Positions 1 to 9,529 of a stretch of DNA of 64,000 nucleotides are shown here, one piece after another. The stretch lies in assembly GCA_947496605.1 (NCBI GenBank), contig CANMDF010000001.1, positions 186,001 through 250,000 on the forward strand, written 5' to 3'. The DNA comes from an uncultured Paracoccaceae bacterium. GTDB lineage: Bacteria > Pseudomonadota > Alphaproteobacteria > Rhodobacterales > Rhodobacteraceae. The translations under genes were made by a program, and so were the position numbers. The number at the start of each line of letters is the position of its first letter. Within the stretch, counting starts at the first letter, position 1. The notes below the pieces were generated by a model, which saw nothing but the letters and a program-made list of their open reading frames with translations, was not told where the DNA came from and did no database searches.

Positions 1-653
1 TGTCGATGCTGGGTCTATACCGCGCCCGTGATCTGGGCCCCAAGATGGCTGCATTCGACAAACAGCTGACGGGTTTGTTAGAGGACATGCGGGGGGCCAC
101 GGCAGATCCAGCCCATGTGCTGCAATCTTTGTTGGAAGTCTCGGCTGAGATTGAAAACACGATTGCTCTGTCGTCATTTCGCTTTGGCGCAACAGGGGCT
201 TACGAGACGATTGTAAACCAACGCATCGCGGTATTGCGCGAAGAACGGTTCGCTGGAAGACAAACCTTTGGTGAATTTATGATGCGCCGTTTTGATCCTG
301 CGATGCGCACGGTAAAGTCGACCCAAGAACGCTTGCAGGCGATGTCTGATCGCGCACTACGGGCGGGCGATTTGCTGCGGACACGGGTAGATGTTGAACG
401 GTCTGCACAGAACCAAGAACTGCTGACCAGTATGGACAAGCGCGCTGACCTGCAGCTGCGATTGCAACGCACGGTCGAAGGTTTGTCAGTCGTGGCAATC
501 AGCTATTACGCCGTCAATCTGGTGCTGAACATGACTGGCCCGCTAGAGGACTCCTTTGGCATCGGCAAGGTCACAATGGCCGCTATTGCGACACCGATTG
601 TGCTGGGCCTCGTCTGGTACATGGTCAACCGTATCCGCAAACACATGGAGTAA
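1..653 (+). CDS. DUF3422 family membrane protein, C-terminal part (5' end outside window)
   Basis: The reading frame is open to the left edge, so only the last 217 or so codons are present. The visible part is a long alpha-helical, probably coiled-coil region followed by two hydrophobic segments near the C-terminus (around GLSVVAISYYAV and IATPIVLGLVWYMV) and a short basic tail. This layout, and the wording of the first hydrophobic segment, fit DUF3422, a family of roughly 430 residues common in alpha- and betaproteobacteria. The biochemical function is unknown; the topology suggests an inner-membrane protein with a large cytoplasmic helical domain. Family assignment is from recognition of the C-terminus only. 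Confidence 0.7.
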   Translation, partial: SMLGLYRARDLGPKMAAFDKQLTGLLEDMRGATADPAHVLQSLLEVSAEIENTIALSSFRFGATGAYETIVNQRIAVLREERFAGRQTFGEFMMRRFDPAMRTVKSTQERLQAMSDRALRAGDLLRTRVDVERSAQNQELLTSMDKRADLQLRLQRTVEGLSVVAISYYAVNLVLNMTGPLEDSFGIGKVTMAAIATPIVLGLVWYMVNRIRKHME

Positions 654-717
654 TCCGTCGCACTTGTGCAGGCGGTGATCCATGCTAACCATTGCCCAAA
701 GCAAGGTTAGGTATGTG

Positions 718-2031
718 ATGCGGATTTTATTCGGGTTGATGGCGGTGATGAGTGCAAGTTTGGCTTCGGCTGAAGGATTGCCTGCGCCTTTGACCGATGA
801 TGCATTCGCCCCCATCGATGAAAAAGAGGCCCGGTTGGGTCAGCTTCTGTTTTATGATCCGATCCTGTCCGGCAATCGCAATGTGTCTTGCGGGACATGC
901 CACCATCCCGCCTTTGGAACAGGTGACGGGCTGTCGCTTGGCATTGGCGATGGGGGAATTGGTCTGGGACCAAAGCGTGTCGCAGACCCCGACAATATGC
1001 CCGAACAGCGTATCCCGCGAAATGCGCCTGCGCTTTTTAACCTTGGAGCGCATGAATTCACCGTGCTGTTCCATGATGGACGGATCGAGGTTGATCCTGA
1101 TCGTCCGGGTGGTCTGCGCACACCATTAGATGCCGATATGGTGACGGGGTTTGCGTCATTACTCTCTGCCCAAACCATGTTTCCCGTCTTAAGTGCGGAT
1201 GAAATGGCAGGCCACTACAGCGAAAACGATGTGTCTCAGGCCGTGCGTCGCGGCGTGATCACGGGAACGGGTGGGGCGTGGGATATTATCGCGCGGCGGG
1301 TCTCTGACATTCCCGCCTATAGTGACAGCTTCATCGCAACTTACGATCATATTGAGACGCCCGATCAGATCACATTTGCCGATATATCAAACGCGATTGC
1401 CGCGTTCATGGCCTTTGAGTGGCGCTCAGACAATGCGCCATTTGATGCGGTTTTGCGTGGCGAGGCGACATTGCCCGAGCCTGCTGCCACCGGCATGGAT
1501 TTGTTTTATGGCGAAGCGGGGTGCGCTAGCTGTCATAACGGGCCCTTCTTAACGGACCATGATTTTCATGCGATGGCAGCCCCTCAAATCGGACCCGGAA
1601 AAGCCGCCCGTTTCGAAAGCCATGCCCGCGACGAAGGGCGGTTTCGCGTCACAGGCGACGCGGCTGACCTCTACGCCTTTCGCACGCCATCTTTGCGCAA
1701 TGTCGCTTTGACTGCACCCTATGGCCATGCCGGTGCGCAAGCCGACCTTCGTCGTTTTGTTGCGGCGCATCTTGACCCGGTGACGGCTCTCAAGACCTAT
1801 AATTTGGATGAAGCGGCCCTGCCCGAACTGGCCGTCGATGATTCCCGCGGACTTGCGGATCGTAACGCCATTGCACATGCGGTGTCATATCAACCGCGCA
1901 ATGTGACTGAAGCGGATATAACGGCCCTTGTCGCATTCTTGGATGCACTGACAGACCCCGCCGCAATCGAAGGGCGCTTGGGCATTCCCAAAACGGTTCC
2001 AAGCGGTTTGCCTGTCGATATGCCGCGCTAG
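718..2031 (+). CDS. MauG/CcpA-type di-heme cytochrome c peroxidase family protein
   Basis: Predicted periplasmic c-type cytochrome of 437 residues. An ATG at 682 is in frame, but the ATG at 718 directly precedes a clean signal peptide (MRILFGLMAVMSASLASA), so I take 718. Two heme-attachment motifs are present: CGTCH at about residues 58-62 and CASCH at about 269-273, the spacing expected of bacterial di-heme peroxidases and MauG-like enzymes. The sequence around the first heme (LSGNRN, CGTCHHP, GLSLGIG) is nearly repeated in the second di-heme protein at 14292-15593. The stop overlaps the convergent FG-GAP gene by four bases. Substrate unknown: peroxide reduction or MauG-like oxidation of a protein partner are both possible. 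Confidence 0.87.
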   Translation: MRILFGLMAVMSASLASAEGLPAPLTDDAFAPIDEKEARLGQLLFYDPILSGNRNVSCGTCHHPAFGTGDGLSLGIGDGGIGLGPKRVADPDNMPEQRIPRNAPALFNLGAHEFTVLFHDGRIEVDPDRPGGLRTPLDADMVTGFASLLSAQTMFPVLSADEMAGHYSENDVSQAVRRGVITGTGGAWDIIARRVSDIPAYSDSFIATYDHIETPDQITFADISNAIAAFMAFEWRSDNAPFDAVLRGEATLPEPAATGMDLFYGEAGCASCHNGPFLTDHDFHAMAAPQIGPGKAARFESHARDEGRFRVTGDAADLYAFRTPSLRNVALTAPYGHAGAQADLRRFVAAHLDPVTALKTYNLDEAALPELAVDDSRGLADRNAIAHAVSYQPRNVTEADITALVAFLDALTDPAAIEGRLGIPKTVPSGLPVDMPR

Positions 2032-3482
2032 CGGCTGATCTCAATCGTTTGATTTGCAGCGGCTTGATGTGTTGTGATCTGGCCACCCGGCCACGTCACT
2101 TTAATTGTGACCTCTGAAGCATCACCTAGCCCGAAATGCAGTGGCAAGGCTTTGCCGCCTGCATGACCACCGCCAACGGTCAGTTGTTGGCTTTGGTCGG
2201 CTACGACTACCACGGCGCCTACCGCATTCACGTTGCCACCCGGCTGCGACAGCGAGACACTGATCCAGTTGCCAGTTTCTTGCGTCACATTGCGGTAAAG
2301 CTCCATCGGCGCACGCCGGTTCATCACCACAAGATCGAGGCGGCCATCCCCGTCGAAATCGGCCAAGGCCGCACCGCGCGATCTTCCCTTGGTCGCCACA
2401 CCCGCAGTGGCCGCTGTTTCGCGAAACGTACCATCTGAGTTTTGCATCAACAAATTATTCGGATCTTTGATTGCCAACCCTGGCATCTGATCGACATTGC
2501 CTTTTGCGATAAACAGATCGGCCAAGCCGTCGTTGTCTACATCTGCAAATTCCGCGTGCCATCCGGTAGAAGGGCGGCCATCATCACCCGTATGCGGACG
2601 CTGTGCGTATGTGCCGATGGAAAAGGGTGCAGCGGCATAGGTGCCGTCTTCGCCTGCAATTTGCATCAATTGATCGCCCATTGAGGTCAGCATCACCTCA
2701 TCACGCCCATCGCCATTCAGATCACGGCTGGCAATGCCCATGCCCCATAGTGACACGTTCTGCCAACCATCGTCTTCACCCAAAAACCGCCGGTCAGCGA
2801 TGTCCCACATCTGCTCATACCCGCCGCGCACATAGTAATGACGGTCGTTAGAAATGCGCAGGGTAGGGCGGCCACGGGCATCATTGGCGGCAAGGATCGA
2901 AAGCGGGCAAAATCCGGGCGAAAGCGACGTGCTTTCATATCCAGAAGCACTTGGGCGCAGAATGGCATTGTCGTCACAAGCGCCAAAAGGCCCTTCGGGA
3001 TCATCGCGGTCGACGTAGTTGCCGACAGCCATCACAGGCTGCCCATCATCTTGCCACCACGCTGAAAATGCTGTGGACCAAGCCTTGTCGGCAGGCAGCT
3101 GATCGCTTTCGGTAAATCCACAATTCCCTGTGCCCATCAAAAGACGGTTCTGGCCAACCCGCAGCACAAACAAATCCATATGACCGTCTGCATTTACGTC
3201 GAGAGGGTATGCGCCTGTCGTACCTGTCATGACTGGCATGTCGCCGGGTGAGAACATGAACCTACCGTCATTGATCAACAGGCTTGCCGGGTTCGCACCG
3301 CCAGCTGCAAACATGTCAGGCAGAGCATCACCGTTACAATCAAAAACAGCGACGCCACCACCCACGAAATGTTCCCACCCGCCACCATAAGTATGCGTAG
3401 GCAAACCAGAAGAGCGGTCTTCAAACAACGGATCCGCCACAACGGGACCGGCGACAACCAAAAAGGCGAGGACACGGATCAT
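2028..3482 (-). CDS. Secreted FG-GAP/VCBS repeat protein with ASPIC/UnbV domain (CRTAC1-like)
   Basis: 484 residues with an N-terminal signal peptide (MIRVLAFLVVAGPVVA). Several calcium-binding beta-propeller repeats are visible, for example DVNADGHMDLF, DLNGDGRDEV, DVDNDGLADLF and DFDGDGRLDL. The last about 80 residues (GNWISVSL through WPGGQI) look like the ASPIC/UnbV domain that caps CRTAC1-type propellers. The protein is probably exported and periplasmic or surface-attached; no catalytic residues are recognisable. The start overlaps the stop of the upstream ROK gene by four bases (ATGA), so the two may be co-transcribed, and the gene converges on the di-heme cytochrome. A partnership with that cytochrome is plausible but inferred. 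Confidence 0.85.
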   Translation of the reverse strand: MIRVLAFLVVAGPVVADPLFEDRSSGLPTHTYGGGWEHFVGGGVAVFDCNGDALPDMFAAGGANPASLLINDGRFMFSPGDMPVMTGTTGAYPLDVNADGHMDLFVLRVGQNRLLMGTGNCGFTESDQLPADKAWSTAFSAWWQDDGQPVMAVGNYVDRDDPEGPFGACDDNAILRPSASGYESTSLSPGFCPLSILAANDARGRPTLRISNDRHYYVRGGYEQMWDIADRRFLGEDDGWQNVSLWGMGIASRDLNGDGRDEVMLTSMGDQLMQIAGEDGTYAAAPFSIGTYAQRPHTGDDGRPSTGWHAEFADVDNDGLADLFIAKGNVDQMPGLAIKDPNNLLMQNSDGTFRETAATAGVATKGRSRGAALADFDGDGRLDLVVMNRRAPMELYRNVTQETGNWISVSLSQPGGNVNAVGAVVVVADQSQQLTVGGGHAGGKALPLHFGLGDASEVTIKVTWPGGQITTHQAAANQTIEISR

Positions 3483-4744
3483 GCGCGGGCTTCACCCAAG
3501 GCGGCATCGGTGACGGCCTCTAGTGCCAAAGCGGTCGCGCCGCGCGCCCAGATCATGCCGCCCCACGCGTGGATTTCCACTTTGCACGGCGTGCGGCCAT
3601 CGCTGAGCGTTAGTTTCTGCATTTCGGCCAACACTTCCTCGGAATAGAGAAAATCATACTGCATACGTTCGCCCGACAAGATAATCAGGCCGGGGTCAAA
3701 CAATTGGATCACATTCGATAGACCAGCAGATAGATAACGGCCCGCCCTGCGGAAAATGGTACGCGCGGCCTCGTTGCCGGACTTGGCCTGCGCAAACAAC
3801 GTCTCAAGCATCTCGCTGGGGCTTTGCAACATACGTGGATTGCGATGCAATGCCGTCGCGGCCTCGCGGGCCAAGGCGTAGTCGGCCAAATAGGCCTCTA
3901 AACAGCCACGCTGGCCGCAGCGACAAAGGGCGCCATCAAGTTGCACTTTTGTGTGGCCAAGTTCCAAACCCATGCCACGTGCACCCCGAAACAGGCGGTT
4001 GTCGAGAACAAGGCCCATACCGACACCATTCTCGATTGTGACGACTGCAAAATCAGAGATGGACCGTCCAGCACCAAACCAAAGCTCAGCTAAGCTGAGG
4101 ACGTTGGTATCGTTGTCGACGTGAACGGGCACACCAAAACGCGCAAGGAACGCGGTACTCAGATCAAGGTCGGATTCATTCAGGAATGGAGACCATGACA
4201 CTTTGCCACTGTCGTGATCTACGATCCCGGGCATGCCAATGCCAACTGCGGAAATGTCAGAAAGTGGTTTATCGCCCTTTTGCAAAACCAAATCCATCAG
4301 CTGGTCGACCTCTTCAAGAAGTGCATCAAGTGATTTAAGTCCCGGTGCAGAGGGCAGGGTGGCGCTTGTCAAAATGTGCCCGGCAAAATCGGTCAGTACC
4401 GCAGAATGGACTTCGTCTGAGAGTTTGATGCCAATCACATGACGCGCTTCTGGCACGACTTCTAATGCAACAGGCGGGCGTCCTCGCCCTGTTTCACGCG
4501 GTAAACCTTCGACTTCTCGCAGTAGGCCTGCCGCAATCAGGTCAGCGGTCAAGGTTGTGGCCGATCCGGGACTAATGCCGATGGCGCGGGTAACATCTGC
4601 CCGCGCAGCGCGGCCATTGGCACGGACATGTTCAAAGACTTGTTGACGCAGAGGCTTGGCGTCAGGAGTATCAGTCGACAACAACGGGCCGCAACCGGAC
4701 GGTCCATCCGATTCGTTGTTTTGCGCGGCGATCTCGTCATACAT
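3479..4744 (-). CDS. xylR: ROK-family transcriptional regulator of xylose genes (XylR-type)
   Basis: 421 residues. An N-terminal winged helix-turn-helix (about residues 30-85) is followed by a ROK sugar-kinase-like domain (about 100-400). The ROK zinc site is intact: H264 in the GHTKV segment and C274, C276, C281 in CRCGQRGC. It is transcribed divergently from the xylFHGBA operon, and two inverted repeats lie in the shared gap, so it is most likely the xylose-responsive repressor. The symbol rests on position; ROK regulators for other sugars look alike. It overlaps the downstream FG-GAP gene by four bases, which is odd for a sugar regulator. Confidence 0.82.
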   Translation of the reverse strand: MYDEIAAQNNESDGPSGCGPLLSTDTPDAKPLRQQVFEHVRANGRAARADVTRAIGISPGSATTLTADLIAAGLLREVEGLPRETGRGRPPVALEVVPEARHVIGIKLSDEVHSAVLTDFAGHILTSATLPSAPGLKSLDALLEEVDQLMDLVLQKGDKPLSDISAVGIGMPGIVDHDSGKVSWSPFLNESDLDLSTAFLARFGVPVHVDNDTNVLSLAELWFGAGRSISDFAVVTIENGVGMGLVLDNRLFRGARGMGLELGHTKVQLDGALCRCGQRGCLEAYLADYALAREAATALHRNPRMLQSPSEMLETLFAQAKSGNEAARTIFRRAGRYLSAGLSNVIQLFDPGLIILSGERMQYDFLYSEEVLAEMQKLTLSDGRTPCKVEIHAWGGMIWARGATALALEAVTDAALGEARA

Positions 4745-4810
4745 AATTCAGAGCCTGAAATAATTTGCCGTAAGACGTGGTCAAATCCACCCCTTTTTTA
4801 CAGACTGCCC

Positions 4811-4855
4811 AATAATGCATCACGTGAAAAGCATTATTTTTGCTATTTGCAGCAA
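4811..4855. promoter_or_regulatory. Two inverted repeats between the ROK regulator and xylF (candidate operators)
   Basis: AATAATGC at 4811-4818 and GCATTATT at 4831-4838 form a perfect 8-base dyad with a 12-base spacer. TTGCT at 4840-4844 and AGCAA at 4851-4855 form a second dyad in an AT-rich stretch. A TTGACA hexamer at 4864-4869 just downstream is a candidate -35 box for xylF, with only a poor -10 (CATGCT at 4886-4891). ROK repressors bind AT-rich dyads, so these are natural operator candidates. Which dyad is used is unknown. Confidence 0.5.
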
Positions 4856-4952
4856 TTTTTATTTTGACAACTGAAATTAATAAGTCATGCTGGCGAACGT
4901 AGGGTCAAATGGCCCACGTCCCAATGCATGGGGCACACTATGGGAGGAAAAT

Positions 4953-5981
4953 ATGCATAAATCCATTATCGCAGCGGCCGTTGTTGTCGCTGGTTTCAGC
5001 TCTGCTGCATTTGCAGACGGTCACGGCGTCACTGTTGGCGTAAGCTGGTCTGATTTTCAGGAAGAGCGTTGGAAAACTGACGAAGCTGCTATGCTTGAAG
5101 CGCTTGACGCTGCCGGTGCCAAGTATCTGTCGGCAGATGCGCAGTCTTCTGCAACTAAGCAATTGGCAGACGTTGAAAGCCTGATCACACAAGGCGTTGA
5201 TGCGCTAATCATTCTCGCCCAAGACGGCGCGTCCATCGGTCCAGCACTTGATGCCGCAGAAGCTGCAGGTATCCCTGTCATCGGTTACGACCGTTTGATC
5301 GAAGACGAGCGTGCATTTTACCTGACATTCGACAATGTTGAAGTTGGTCGTATGCAGGCCGCGGCTGTTTTTGCTGAGCAGCCAGAAGGCAACTATGTCT
5401 TCATCAAGGGCTCTCCGACAGACCCGAACTCTGACTTCCTGCGCGGCGGTCAGCAAGAGGTTCTGCAAGCGGCGATCGACAGCGGTGCGATCACTGTTGT
5501 TGGCGAAGCGTATACAGACGGCTGGCAGCCATCCAACGCACAGCGCAACATGGAGCAGATCCTGACACAGACCAACAACGAAGTTGATGCGGTTGTTGCA
5601 TCCAACGACGGCACAGCCGGCGGTGTTGTGGCGGCTCTTGCCTCTCAGGGCATGGACGGTATCCCAGTGTCTGGTCAGGACGGCGACCATGCTGCTTTGA
5701 ACCGTGTTGCCCTTGGCACGCAGACTGTTTCCGTATGGAAAGACAGCCGTGAGCTAGGCCGCAATGCCGGCGAAATCGCTGTCGCATTGGCTGGCGGTTC
5801 CATGATGAAAGAGGTCAGTGGTGCAGCTGAATTCACATCCCCCGGTGGCGTGACTGTGAACTCAATCTTGCTGGCCCCACAGCCGATCACACAAGACAAC
5901 CTGAACCTTGTTCTGGATGCTGGTTGGATCGCTAAGGACGTCCTTTGCCAGGGTGTCTCCGGCCTCGCAGTCTGCGAATAA
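4953..5981 (+). CDS. xylF: D-xylose ABC transporter, periplasmic substrate-binding protein
   Basis: 342 residues. The frame opens upstream at 4887, but the ATG at 4953 follows a strong ribosome-binding site (GGGAGGA at about 4940-4946) and begins a signal peptide (MHKSIIAAAVVVAGFSSAAFA), so 4953 is the start. The mature protein is a type I periplasmic sugar-binding fold (Peripla_BP_4). The segments QLADVESLITQGVDALII, GYDRLI and ASNDGTAGG are typical of XylF. First gene of the xylose operon, followed by an internal hairpin terminator that should raise its expression relative to the permease genes. Confidence 0.94.
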   Translation: MHKSIIAAAVVVAGFSSAAFADGHGVTVGVSWSDFQEERWKTDEAAMLEALDAAGAKYLSADAQSSATKQLADVESLITQGVDALIILAQDGASIGPALDAAEAAGIPVIGYDRLIEDERAFYLTFDNVEVGRMQAAAVFAEQPEGNYVFIKGSPTDPNSDFLRGGQQEVLQAAIDSGAITVVGEAYTDGWQPSNAQRNMEQILTQTNNEVDAVVASNDGTAGGVVAALASQGMDGIPVSGQDGDHAALNRVALGTQTVSVWKDSRELGRNAGEIAVALAGGSMMKEVSGAAEFTSPGGVTVNSILLAPQPITQDNLNLVLDAGWIAKDVLCQGVSGLAVCE

Positions 5982-6000
5982 GCAGACGCGTTAAGACATA

Positions 6001-6037
6001 AGCCCCATCCGCCATCGCGCGGGTGGGGCTTTCTTTT
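6001..6037 (+). terminator. Hairpin terminator/attenuator between xylF and xylH
   Basis: AGCCCCATCC (6001-6010) pairs with GGGTGGGGCT (6021-6030) across a 10-base loop, with one G-T pair, followed by a T-rich run (TTCTTTT). It sits 20 bases after the xylF stop and before the xylH ribosome-binding site. It should be partial, allowing more binding protein than permease. Confidence 0.75.
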
Positions 6038-6074
6038 AAGAGGGCTCTGCCACGGGCCATAGGGGAGGGAACCA

Positions 6075-7340
6075 ATGTCTGGCGGACTTGGGAATTTAAT
6101 CAAAACACTGCAGATCGATACGCGACTTTTGGGCATGATCGGTGCCTTCATCGTCATCTCTTTGGTGTTTCACGTAGCCACCGGGGGCACATTCCTGACC
6201 CCACGCAACTTATTTACACTGACGCTGCAAACAGCCTCGGTCGCTGTGATGGCCACCGGCATGGTGTTTGTCATCGTCACCCGCAACATTGATCTGTCTA
6301 TCGGTTCCCTGCTGGGCATTGTCGGCATGCTGATGGGCGTTATCCAGGTGCAAATTCTGCCTGATATCGTTGGTTTCGGCAGCCCCTCTATCTGGATCAT
6401 CACCGTCACCATCGGCATTCTGTTGGGGGCCGCGATTGGCGCTTTTCAGGGGTGGTTGATCGGCTATCTGGTGATCCCATCCTTTATCGTGACACTTGGC
6501 GGCCTGCTGATCTGGCGCGGTGGTGCTTGGTGGGTTTCCAAAGGCACAACCATTTCCCCGCTTGATCCGAACTTTGTCATGCTGGGCGGCGCGTCTGGTA
6601 CAATCGGTGTCACAGCAAGCTGGGCGCTGGCCATTGTCGGCTCTGTCCTGACCATTCTTTTCTTGATCAACACCCGTCGCAAGCATGTCAGCCACAACTT
6701 TGCGGTTAAGCCATTGTGGGCGGAATATGCACTGGGTGCGATCCTTGTTAGTGCGATCTGTGGCATCACGGCTGTGTTAAACGCGTATCTTGTACCAACC
6801 CGTATTCTTGAGCGCCGCTTTGCCGCTGAAGGGCTGGAAATGCCCGAAGGCTATACTGAAGCCTACGGTTTCCCGATTTCGGTTCTGATCGTCCTGTTTG
6901 TTACGATCGCAATGACAATTGTGGCAAAGAAAACCCGCTTTGGACGCTACATCTTTGCAATGGGCGGCAACCCAGATGCGGCTGAACTCTCTGGCATCAA
7001 CACACGCATGCTAACCGTCAAGGTCTTCGCCTTGATGGGTGCACTGACAGCAATTGCTGCTGTGATCGCCTCGGCCCGCTTAGGCTCAGCCGGTTCATCA
7101 TTGGGTGAACTCGACGAACTGCGCGTCATTGCGGCGGCCGTTATCGGCGGCACCGCGTTGGCGGGTGGTGTTGGCACGATCTATGGCGCGATCCTTGGCG
7201 CCTTGATCATGCAGGCACTGGTATCCGGCATGGGCATGGTGGGCGTCGACAGCCCGCTGCAAAACATGATCGTGGGTGGCGTGCTGATCATCGCCGTCTG
7301 GATCGACATCATCTACCGCCGTAAAACAGGAGACGCATAA
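6075..7340 (+). CDS. xylH: D-xylose ABC transporter permease
   Basis: 421 residues, about ten hydrophobic segments, BPD_transp_2 family (ribose/xylose type). The segment MATGMVFVIVTRNIDLSIGS and the late motif AAAVIGGTALAGGVGT are characteristic of sugar permeases of this class. The ribosome-binding site AGGGGAGGG precedes the ATG at 6075. It is slightly longer than E. coli XylH, with an extra hydrophilic stretch around residues 195-265. It forms the membrane channel for XylF-bound xylose together with XylG and overlaps xylG by one base (TAATG). Confidence 0.93.
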   Translation: MSGGLGNLIKTLQIDTRLLGMIGAFIVISLVFHVATGGTFLTPRNLFTLTLQTASVAVMATGMVFVIVTRNIDLSIGSLLGIVGMLMGVIQVQILPDIVGFGSPSIWIITVTIGILLGAAIGAFQGWLIGYLVIPSFIVTLGGLLIWRGGAWWVSKGTTISPLDPNFVMLGGASGTIGVTASWALAIVGSVLTILFLINTRRKHVSHNFAVKPLWAEYALGAILVSAICGITAVLNAYLVPTRILERRFAAEGLEMPEGYTEAYGFPISVLIVLFVTIAMTIVAKKTRFGRYIFAMGGNPDAAELSGINTRMLTVKVFALMGALTAIAAVIASARLGSAGSSLGELDELRVIAAAVIGGTALAGGVGTIYGAILGALIMQALVSGMGMVGVDSPLQNMIVGGVLIIAVWIDIIYRRKTGDA

Positions 7341-8089
7341 TGAGCACCCCACTTTTGGAAATGCGCAATATCTCGATCCATTTTGGCGGGATCAAAGCGG
7401 TCGACGATGTATCCATCGACGTGATGCCAGGCGAAGTTGTGGGCCTGTTGGGCCACAATGGTGCTGGTAAATCGACACTGATCAAGATCCTGTCGGGCGC
7501 CTATAAAAAGGACGCAGGCGAGATTTATGTGGACGGCAAGAAGGTTGAGATTAATAGCCCGATTGATGCCCGCGCACATAACATCGAGACGATTTATCAA
7601 ACACTTGCTTTGTCCGATAACCTTGATGCGGCCTCGAACCTGTTCTTGGGGCGTGAGATCACCACAAAATTCGGTTTGGTCGATGACACGGCGATGGAAG
7701 CGGAATCGCGCAAGATCATGGCGCGGCTGAACCCTAACTTCCAACGCTTCTCGGAACCGGTACGCTCACTCTCTGGTGGTCAACGCCAGTCCGTCGCGAT
7801 TGCCCGCGCGGTCTATTTCAATGCCCGCATTCTGATCATGGATGAACCGACAGCGGCGTTGGGTGTGCATGAAACAGCCATGGTCGCAGACCTGATCAAA
7901 GAGCTGAAGGCCCAAGGCCTTGGCATCTTCCTGATTAGCCACGACACCCGGGAAATGATGGACCTGTGTGACCGCGTTTCTGTGATGAAAAACGGACAAT
8001 TGATCGGAACCGAGAAGGTCGAGGATGTCACCGAAGATGACATCCTTTCCATGATCATCATGGGTAAGAATCCTAAAAAGGCAGCATAA
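7340..8089 (+). CDS. xylG: D-xylose ABC transporter ATP-binding protein, single-domain form
   Basis: 249 residues with one ABC domain: Walker A GHNGAGKST at residues 38-46, signature LSGGQRQ at about 145-151 and Walker B ILIMDEP at about 164-170. E. coli XylG is a double-domain protein of about 510 residues; this half-size form is complete in itself and would act as a homodimer. Half-size versions are known in alphaproteobacterial sugar importers, so this is not a truncation. Translationally coupled to xylH and ends immediately before the xylB start. Confidence 0.92.
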   Translation: MSTPLLEMRNISIHFGGIKAVDDVSIDVMPGEVVGLLGHNGAGKSTLIKILSGAYKKDAGEIYVDGKKVEINSPIDARAHNIETIYQTLALSDNLDAASNLFLGREITTKFGLVDDTAMEAESRKIMARLNPNFQRFSEPVRSLSGGQRQSVAIARAVYFNARILIMDEPTAALGVHETAMVADLIKELKAQGLGIFLISHDTREMMDLCDRVSVMKNGQLIGTEKVEDVTEDDILSMIIMGKNPKKAA

Positions 8090-9529
8090 ATGTATATCGG
8101 TCTTGATCTGGGAACCTCTGGTCTCAAGGCTGTTTTGATTGACGAAAATCAGGCGATTGTCGCAGAAGCGACTGCGCCTTTGGATGCCACACGTCCGGCA
8201 CCCGGTTGGTCAGAGCAAGCCCCCGCAGATTGGTTAGATGCAGCGGACGCAGTAATGCAGGCGCTGGGGGCGCAGACGTCATTGGCGTCTGTGCGCGGGA
8301 TCGGCCTATCCGGCCAGATGCATGGGGCGACGTTGCTTGATGCAGATGATCAGATTCTGCGTCCTTGCATTTTATGGAACGATACACGCTCGGCAGTGCA
8401 AGCCGCAGAGCTGGATGGCGATCCGCAGTTTCGCAGGCTCACTGGCAACATTGTATTTCCCGGCTTTACTGCCCCAAAACTGATGTGGGTGGCCCAGCAT
8501 GAGCCGGAAGTATTCGCCAAAGTGGCGCGTGTTTTGCTGCCCAAAGACTATCTACGTTTGTGGCTAACAGGCGACGCTGTGGCCGAGATGTCCGATGCCG
8601 CAGGCACAAGCTGGCTGGATGTTGGCAGACGTGATTGGTCTGATGATTTGCTGGCGGCGACTGGCATGACCCGTGCCCAAATGCCACGGCTTGTTGAAGG
8701 GTCAGAAGTTTCAGGCGAAATCCGCGCCGAATTGGCTGCCCGTTGGGGACTTTCCAAAGGCGTCGTGGTTGCTGGTGGGGGCGGCGACAATGCAGCCAGC
8801 GCCGTTGGCGTAGGCGTCGTGAAGGCAGGCGATGCCTTTGTGTCGCTTGGTACCTCTGGCGTACTGTTCGCGGCCTCGGATGCCTATCAACCTGATGCGG
8901 CGACAGCGGTGCATACGTTTTGTCATGCGTTGCCAGAGACTTGGCATCAGATGGGTGTGATCTTGGCGGCAGCGGATGCATTGAATTGGTTTGCTAAGAT
9001 CACTGACAAACCAGCCGCATCGCTGACCGGCGTTCTTGGTCATCTGCAAGCCCCCGGCCGTCCATTGTTCCTGCCGTATCTTGGCGGTGAACGTACCCCG
9101 CACAATGATGCCGATATCCGTGGATCTTTCCTGCATCTCGACCACGCGACCGACCAAGCCGCGATGACCCGCGCTGTTCTTGAAGGCGTCACACATGCCA
9201 TCCGCGACAGCTATGACGCTTTGTCGGCTACTGGCACGCAAATCAACCGCTTGATCGCGGTGGGTGGAGGATCCAAATCCGACTATTGGGTTCAGGCGAT
9301 TGCTACCTCTCTCGACATACCCATTGAATTGCCTGTCGCAGGTGACTTTGGCGGCGCATTTGGGGCCGCTCGCCTTGGCATGATGGCCGCGACCGGGGCA
9401 GGGGTCGAGATCGCGACCGTTCCTCAGATCGCCCGCACCATTGACCCCGATACATCCCTCACCACCGCCTTTTCCGAGGCGCACGCAAGATACCGCGCCA
9501 GCTATGACGCGTTGAAAGGACTGACATGA
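8090..9529 (+). CDS. xylB: Xylulokinase
   Basis: 479 residues, FGGY carbohydrate kinase family. It phosphorylates D-xylulose to D-xylulose 5-phosphate with ATP. The N-terminal phosphate-binding loop ([15 protein letters not shown]), the segment GLSGQMHGA, the [12 protein letters not shown] stretch with the likely catalytic aspartate, and the C-terminal ATP-site motif [11 protein letters not shown] are all present. It starts directly after the xylG stop and its last four bases overlap the xylA start (ATGA), so the three are translationally coupled. Confidence 0.95.
   Translation: MYIGLDLGTSGLKAVLIDENQAIVAEATAPLDATRPAPGWSEQAPADWLDAADAVMQALGAQTSLASVRGIGLSGQMHGATLLDADDQILRPCILWNDTRSAVQAAELDGDPQFRRLTGNIVFPGFTAPKLMWVAQHEPEVFAKVARVLLPKDYLRLWLTGDAVAEMSDAAGTSWLDVGRRDWSDDLLAATGMTRAQMPRLVEGSEVSGEIRAELAARWGLSKGVVVAGGGGDNAASAVGVGVVKAGDAFVSLGTSGVLFAASDAYQPDAATAVHTFCHALPETWHQMGVILAAADALNWFAKITDKPAASLTGVLGHLQAPGRPLFLPYLGGERTPHNDADIRGSFLHLDHATDQAAMTRAVLEGVTHAIRDSYDALSATGTQINRLIAVGGGSKSDYWVQAIATSLDIPIELPVAGDFGGAFGAARLGMMAATGAGVEIATVPQIARTIDPDTSLTTAFSEAHARYRASYDALKGLT

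Noticed and set aside
7340..8089. XylG as a truncated gene, being half the length of the E. coli protein
   Set aside because: All ABC motifs are intact and the stop is directly followed by xylB; half-size versions are normal in this group.
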